From Fundicoccus sp052116145 (GTDB lineage: Bacteria; Bacillota; Bacilli; Lactobacillales; Aerococcaceae): a stretch of DNA of 64,000 nucleotides. Within the stretch, counting starts at the first letter, position 1, and each line of letters starts with the position of its first letter. Location of the stretch: contig NZ_JBQKLQ010000003.1 of the NCBI RefSeq assembly GCF_052116145.1, forward strand, positions 1 through 64,000, written 5' to 3'. This document shows, in pieces, positions 61,034 through 64,000 of the stretch. A program made the translations under genes and the position numbers. Below the pieces are notes generated by a model, which did no database searches, was not told the origin of the DNA, and saw nothing but the letters and a program-made list of their open reading frames with translations.

Positions 61034-64000
61034 TTACTCGCTATCGACGTCAATACCTACTGATTTCGCATAGCCAATCAGTGCTTTTTCGAAACATGCT
61101 AGCGGTGCGCGAACTGTCCCTGCACCAATTTGTCCAACACCTGCTTCTTTATGAGCAATCCCTGTGTTGATGATTGGTGTAATACCTGTTTCAACCACTT
61201 TACGAATATCAATACCTAAAGTTGAACCTTTGAAGTCCCAGTTAGGAATTGTCCATGTTGGGTTATTCGTGATAGATATTTTCTGCATTTCATCAGAAAT
61301 CTTCTCAGCATCGGATAGACCATTTAATCCAACGAAGCGTGTTACACCTGGTGCAGCAATCATTGCCATACCACCCACTCCGACAGTTTCAGTAATCGCA
61401 CTGTCACCAATATCCGCATTCGCGTCTTCTGATGAGTAACCACTGAAGTATAAGCCGTCTGGTGTGTTAACTGGTGCAGTAAACCACTCGTCGCCAAGTT
61501 CTGCAATTCTGACACCAAAGTTTTCACCATTACGAGCCATTGTTGTTACAACTGTTCCTTTTTCTACTTTACGAACATAATCAACCATGGCTTTACCAGC
61601 GGCCATCATAATGTTCAAGAAGAATTGGTCAGTATCTGCTAAGAATTGGATAACTTCTTGTTTTTCTTTATCATCAATCGGTAATGTCACGATAGATGGT
61701 GTAATTTCTTTAAGGAAGACTAATGAACCAGCGATATTACGTTGGTGGAACTCGTCACCCATTGAGATCGCACGAGCAATCATCACGTTTAAGTTCAAGC
61801 CTTCTTCAATCGTGCGTAAAGCTTTTCCTAACACTGGTCCTAATGTATTAGCCATCCATGTTAAGCGGTCAACTACTGCTTGAGAGTTTGCACCGAAACG
61901 TAACACTTCACCGATACCTTCGTTCATAATACAGTAACCTTTTGTTCCATCAGCTTTGTTTTCAACAACAAATACTGGGAAATTAGCCGTTGTAATCCCA
62001 CCCATTGGTCCAACCGCACCCACATGGTGACAAGGGATAAATTTAACTTCGCCTGCTTCTAATTGTCTACGTGCATCTTCTTGGTCAGTTGCCCAACCTT
62101 CAAATAACATCGCGCCAATCACTGACCCTTGCATTGGTCCGGTCATATTCTCATATTTAATAGGTGGTCCAGCGTGTAACACAAGTTTCTCGTCTGTGTT
62201 TAACTCAGGAATCACGTCTTTAGCTGGTTGAGCATCCATTAAGAACGGTTGTGATTCTAAGAAACGGTCAATAATCATTTGGTTATCTTCGTCGATTTGT
62301 GCTTCGCGTTTGTCTAATTCATTTAAAATACGGATTAATTTCTTGTTACCGCCGGCACGTGGTCTCCAGTTAAACTGTAAGGCTTCGCCACCATATGTAA
62401 CGATTGGCTCAGTGAAACTTTCAATTCCCACATTGATTACTTTAGGTTTAGAATTTAATAAGTCGATGACTTTCTCGCTTGCCATTGGTAATTCAACTTT
62501 TTCACCAGTATAGTCAACGTGACCTTTATCAGCTACCACTAAATCATGGCCCATTAATTTAAGGGCTGCACGGATTGCACGCGCGTTACTACTTTCAACA
62601 ATCACGCCAGCTTCTTTCAATGTTCTTACTGATTCAGCATAGTTTTGCGGATCATTATCTGTTCCAACAACTGTACCAATCACATATAAACGACGACCGC
62701 TAGCTGCAGCATTATCTAAAGCCGCTTTAATATCTGGAGCAAGCGCACCAGCCATATCTGGATGTGAACCGTAACCTAATACCACATCAAGTAAAATCAC
62801 GCCCGTTGTTTCATCTTGAATCACTTCACGTAATTTACGTACACGTACGTCTGGATCAATCATTGGGTGTGGCTTACCTTGCGTATACATATCATCACCA
62901 AGGTCCATCACTTGGAAGCCTTGAGTGTTTAAGATATACCCTTCTTCGCCTTTAGCATTTTCCAAGCCTAAAGCGTCCGCAATTAAAGTAGCCGCTTCAC
63001 TTGCTAACGTCCCACCTGAATAAAGACCTTTAACGGTTGTGCCTTCTGCTAACGTTTCCGTTACTTCTAATTCAACTGGATCTAAGTAGTTGGCTTTCAC
63101 GGTTTCCCCATTTGAAATATCAACCGCAATACGGGCTGCTTCTTCTAATGTATAAGCTAAGGAAACATTACCTACGTGAGCTTCTGGTTTTTCACCTAAG
63201 AAAATAGCGACCACTGGTTTAGATAATGATTGTAAAACTTTCATTACGTTATCACGAACTGACTTTGCTGGTGGCTTAGAAATCACTAAAATCACATCGG
63301 TTGGATCATGTTTTTCTAAAGCAACCACTGCATCAATCATTGTAGTGGCTTCAACGGCTTCGTTTAAATCGCGTCCGCCGGTACCAATCGCATGTACCAC
63401 GCCTCCGCCTAAACGGTCAATTAATGTGGTGGCTTCTTGAATACCTGTTCCAGAAGCAGCCACAATTCCGATATTCCCTGGATTTGTAACGTTTGTAAAG
63501 GCTAGTGGAATGCCTGATAAGACACCCGTTCCACAGTCAGGACCCATTAATAATAAACCGCTCTCGTGTGCTTTTTCTTTCAAACGAACTTCATCTTCTA
63601 ACGAGATATTGTCACTAAATGAGAAAACATGTAAACCTGCATCTAAAGCTTTCTCAATCTCATCCGCTGCATAAGTTCCCGGAATGGAAAATAGCGCTAA
63701 ATTAGCTTCTGGCATTGCTTCTAAAGCGTCATGCCAATTATCTACACTGGTTGTGCCTGATTCTGCTTTTTTATTAGATAAATCGCCTAAGAAACGCTCA
63801 ACTTCTCCTAATACTAGTTCTAGAACTGCTTCATCGTCTGCTTCAACGACAATTGCCATATCATTTGCGCCAGCTGCCTCTAATTCTGGAGTATGCATAC
63901 CTGCACTCTTAAAGATATCTTTATTGGCATCCGTTGCCATCATGACTTGCCCTTGTTTCACCCCGTCAACGTCGTTCACTGAGTTTGTTAAAAGCATCAA
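61034..64000 (-). CDS. allFG: Fused AllF-AllG (FdrA-YlbE) oxamate carbamoyltransferase protein, 5' end outside the window
   Basis: One reading frame of at least 988 residues. Residues up to about 520 match FdrA: LLLMGPDCGTGVL, GIVAASGTGIQEATTLIDRLGGG, DVILVISKPPAKSVRD and SGGTLASEA, with succinyl-CoA-synthetase-like nucleotide folds. From about 545 it matches YlbE/DUF1116: GIESFTEPIVTYGG, HAGPPIKYENMTGPMQGSVI, PCHHVGAVGPMGGITTANFP and NTGIAHKEAGVGQIGAGTVR. In Escherichia coli these are two genes. The frame is open at the window edge; FdrA proteins usually have about 15-20 more residues before LMLLTN. The enzyme converts oxalurate and phosphate to oxamate and carbamoyl phosphate, the last phase of allantoin breakdown. 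The allantoin genes would be outside. Confidence 0.88.
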   Translation of the reverse strand: MMLLTNSVNDVDGVKQGQVMMATDANKDIFKSAGMHTPELEAAGANDMAIVVEADDEAVLELVLGEVERFLGDLSNKKAESGTTSVDNWHDALEAMPEANLALFSIPGTYAADEIEKALDAGLHVFSFSDNISLEDEVRLKEKAHESGLLLMGPDCGTGVLSGIPLAFTNVTNPGNIGIVAASGTGIQEATTLIDRLGGGVVHAIGTGGRDLNEAVEATTMIDAVVALEKHDPTDVILVISKPPAKSVRDNVMKVLQSLSKPVVAIFLGEKPEAHVGNVSLAYTLEEAARIAVDISNGETVKANYLDPVELEVTETLAEGTTVKGLYSGGTLASEAATLIADALGLENAKGEEGYILNTQGFQVMDLGDDMYTQGKPHPMIDPDVRVRKLREVIQDETTGVILLDVVLGYGSHPDMAGALAPDIKAALDNAAASGRRLYVIGTVVGTDNDPQNYAESVRTLKEAGVIVESSNARAIRAALKLMGHDLVVADKGHVDYTGEKVELPMASEKVIDLLNSKPKVINVGIESFTEPIVTYGGEALQFNWRPRAGGNKKLIRILNELDKREAQIDEDNQMIIDRFLESQPFLMDAQPAKDVIPELNTDEKLVLHAGPPIKYENMTGPMQGSVIGAMLFEGWATDQEDARRQLEAGEVKFIPCHHVGAVGPMGGITTANFPVFVVENKADGTKGYCIMNEGIGEVLRFGANSQAVVDRLTWMANTLGPVLGKALRTIEEGLNLNVMIARAISMGDEFHQRNIAGSLVFLKEITPSIVTLPIDDKEKQEVIQFLADTDQFFLNIMMAAGKAMVDYVRKVEKGTVVTTMARNGENFGVRIAELGDEWFTAPVNTPDGLYFSGYSSEDANADIGDSAITETVGVGGMAMIAAPGVTRFVGLNGLSDAEKISDEMQKISITNNPTWTIPNWDFKGSTLGIDIRKVVETGITPIINTGIAHKEAGVGQIGAGTVRAPLACFEKALIGYAKSVGIDVDSE

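Noticed and set aside
1..64000. Transfer RNA, ribosomal RNA, phage or insertion-sequence genes
   Set aside because: Looked for in the gaps and among reading frames; nothing convincing found.

Overview
The window is 64 kb of low-to-medium GC Firmicutes chromosome. Supporting signs are AGGAGG-type ribosome sites, sigma-A promoters, walRK-yycHI, the Bacillus-like orders ddl-murF-cshA-acpS-alr and murA-rho, a type-B L31 gene, and lemA. The lineage looks like Lactobacillales, perhaps Aerococcaceae or Carnobacteriaceae; that placement is inference. I see no rRNA, tRNA, CRISPR array, insertion sequence or prophage. Most genes lie on the minus strand; the main plus-strand group spans about 31.0-42.5 kb, with a few genes facing the other way. 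Many starts were moved downstream of the longest reading frame where a ribosome site points to an internal ATG or TTG.

Layout. 0-7 kb: a 175-bp tandem repeat, then four tandem DUF2207 membrane-protein paralogues (two intact, one truncated, one decayed). 7-12.4 kb: the WalRK envelope-stress operon with YycH and YycI but no adjacent walJ. 12.9-19.4 kb: an L,D-transpeptidase, a HAD phosphatase, an O-methyltransferase, a CNNM/CorC protein, the c-di-AMP protein CbpA and a metallo-beta-lactamase-fold hydrolase. 19.8-20.5 kb: an array of 18 units of 41 bp. 20.7-27.8 kb: alr, acpS, cshA, murF, ddl and an unknown partner. 28.6-34.5 kb: lemA, an FAD/NAD(P) protein, two VOC dioxygenase-like genes (one with a signal peptide), a secreted nuclease and a 165-bp tandem array. 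34.7-42.5 kb: an ArAE exporter, an NRDE protein, a double-hotdog thioesterase, a quinone reductase, a pgeF gene split by one stop codon, a Nudix hydrolase and an AbrB-type transporter. 42.5-46.4 kb: cysE-cysK and a P1B-4 metal ATPase whose promoter overlaps palindromic sites. 46.6-54.1 kb: rpmE2, a TcaA-like zinc-ribbon membrane protein, ybaK, rho, murA and a HEPN-like gene. 54.4-58.3 kb: an MFS transporter, pyrE and pyrF behind an attenuator, and a frameshifted AEC carrier. 58.5-64 kb: an oxamate carbamoyltransferase/carbamate kinase operon (AllF-AllG fusion, AllH, carbamate kinase), with a small protein just downstream that resembles the N-terminal part of AllH.

Themes. Much of the window concerns the cell envelope (WalRK, murA, murF, ddl, alr, L,D-transpeptidase, a TcaA-like protein, c-di-AMP). 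Noncoding DNA is rich in repeats: three unrelated tandem arrays, each with a palindrome in its unit, and at least five copies of an 80-90 bp dispersed imperfect palindrome. Several genes show single recent lesions (pgeF, the AEC carrier) or older decay (DUF2207 copies). The most promising leads are the AllH-N-like small protein beside the AllFG fusion, the HEPN-like gene leading the murA-rho operon, the exported VOC protein, and the repeat families.
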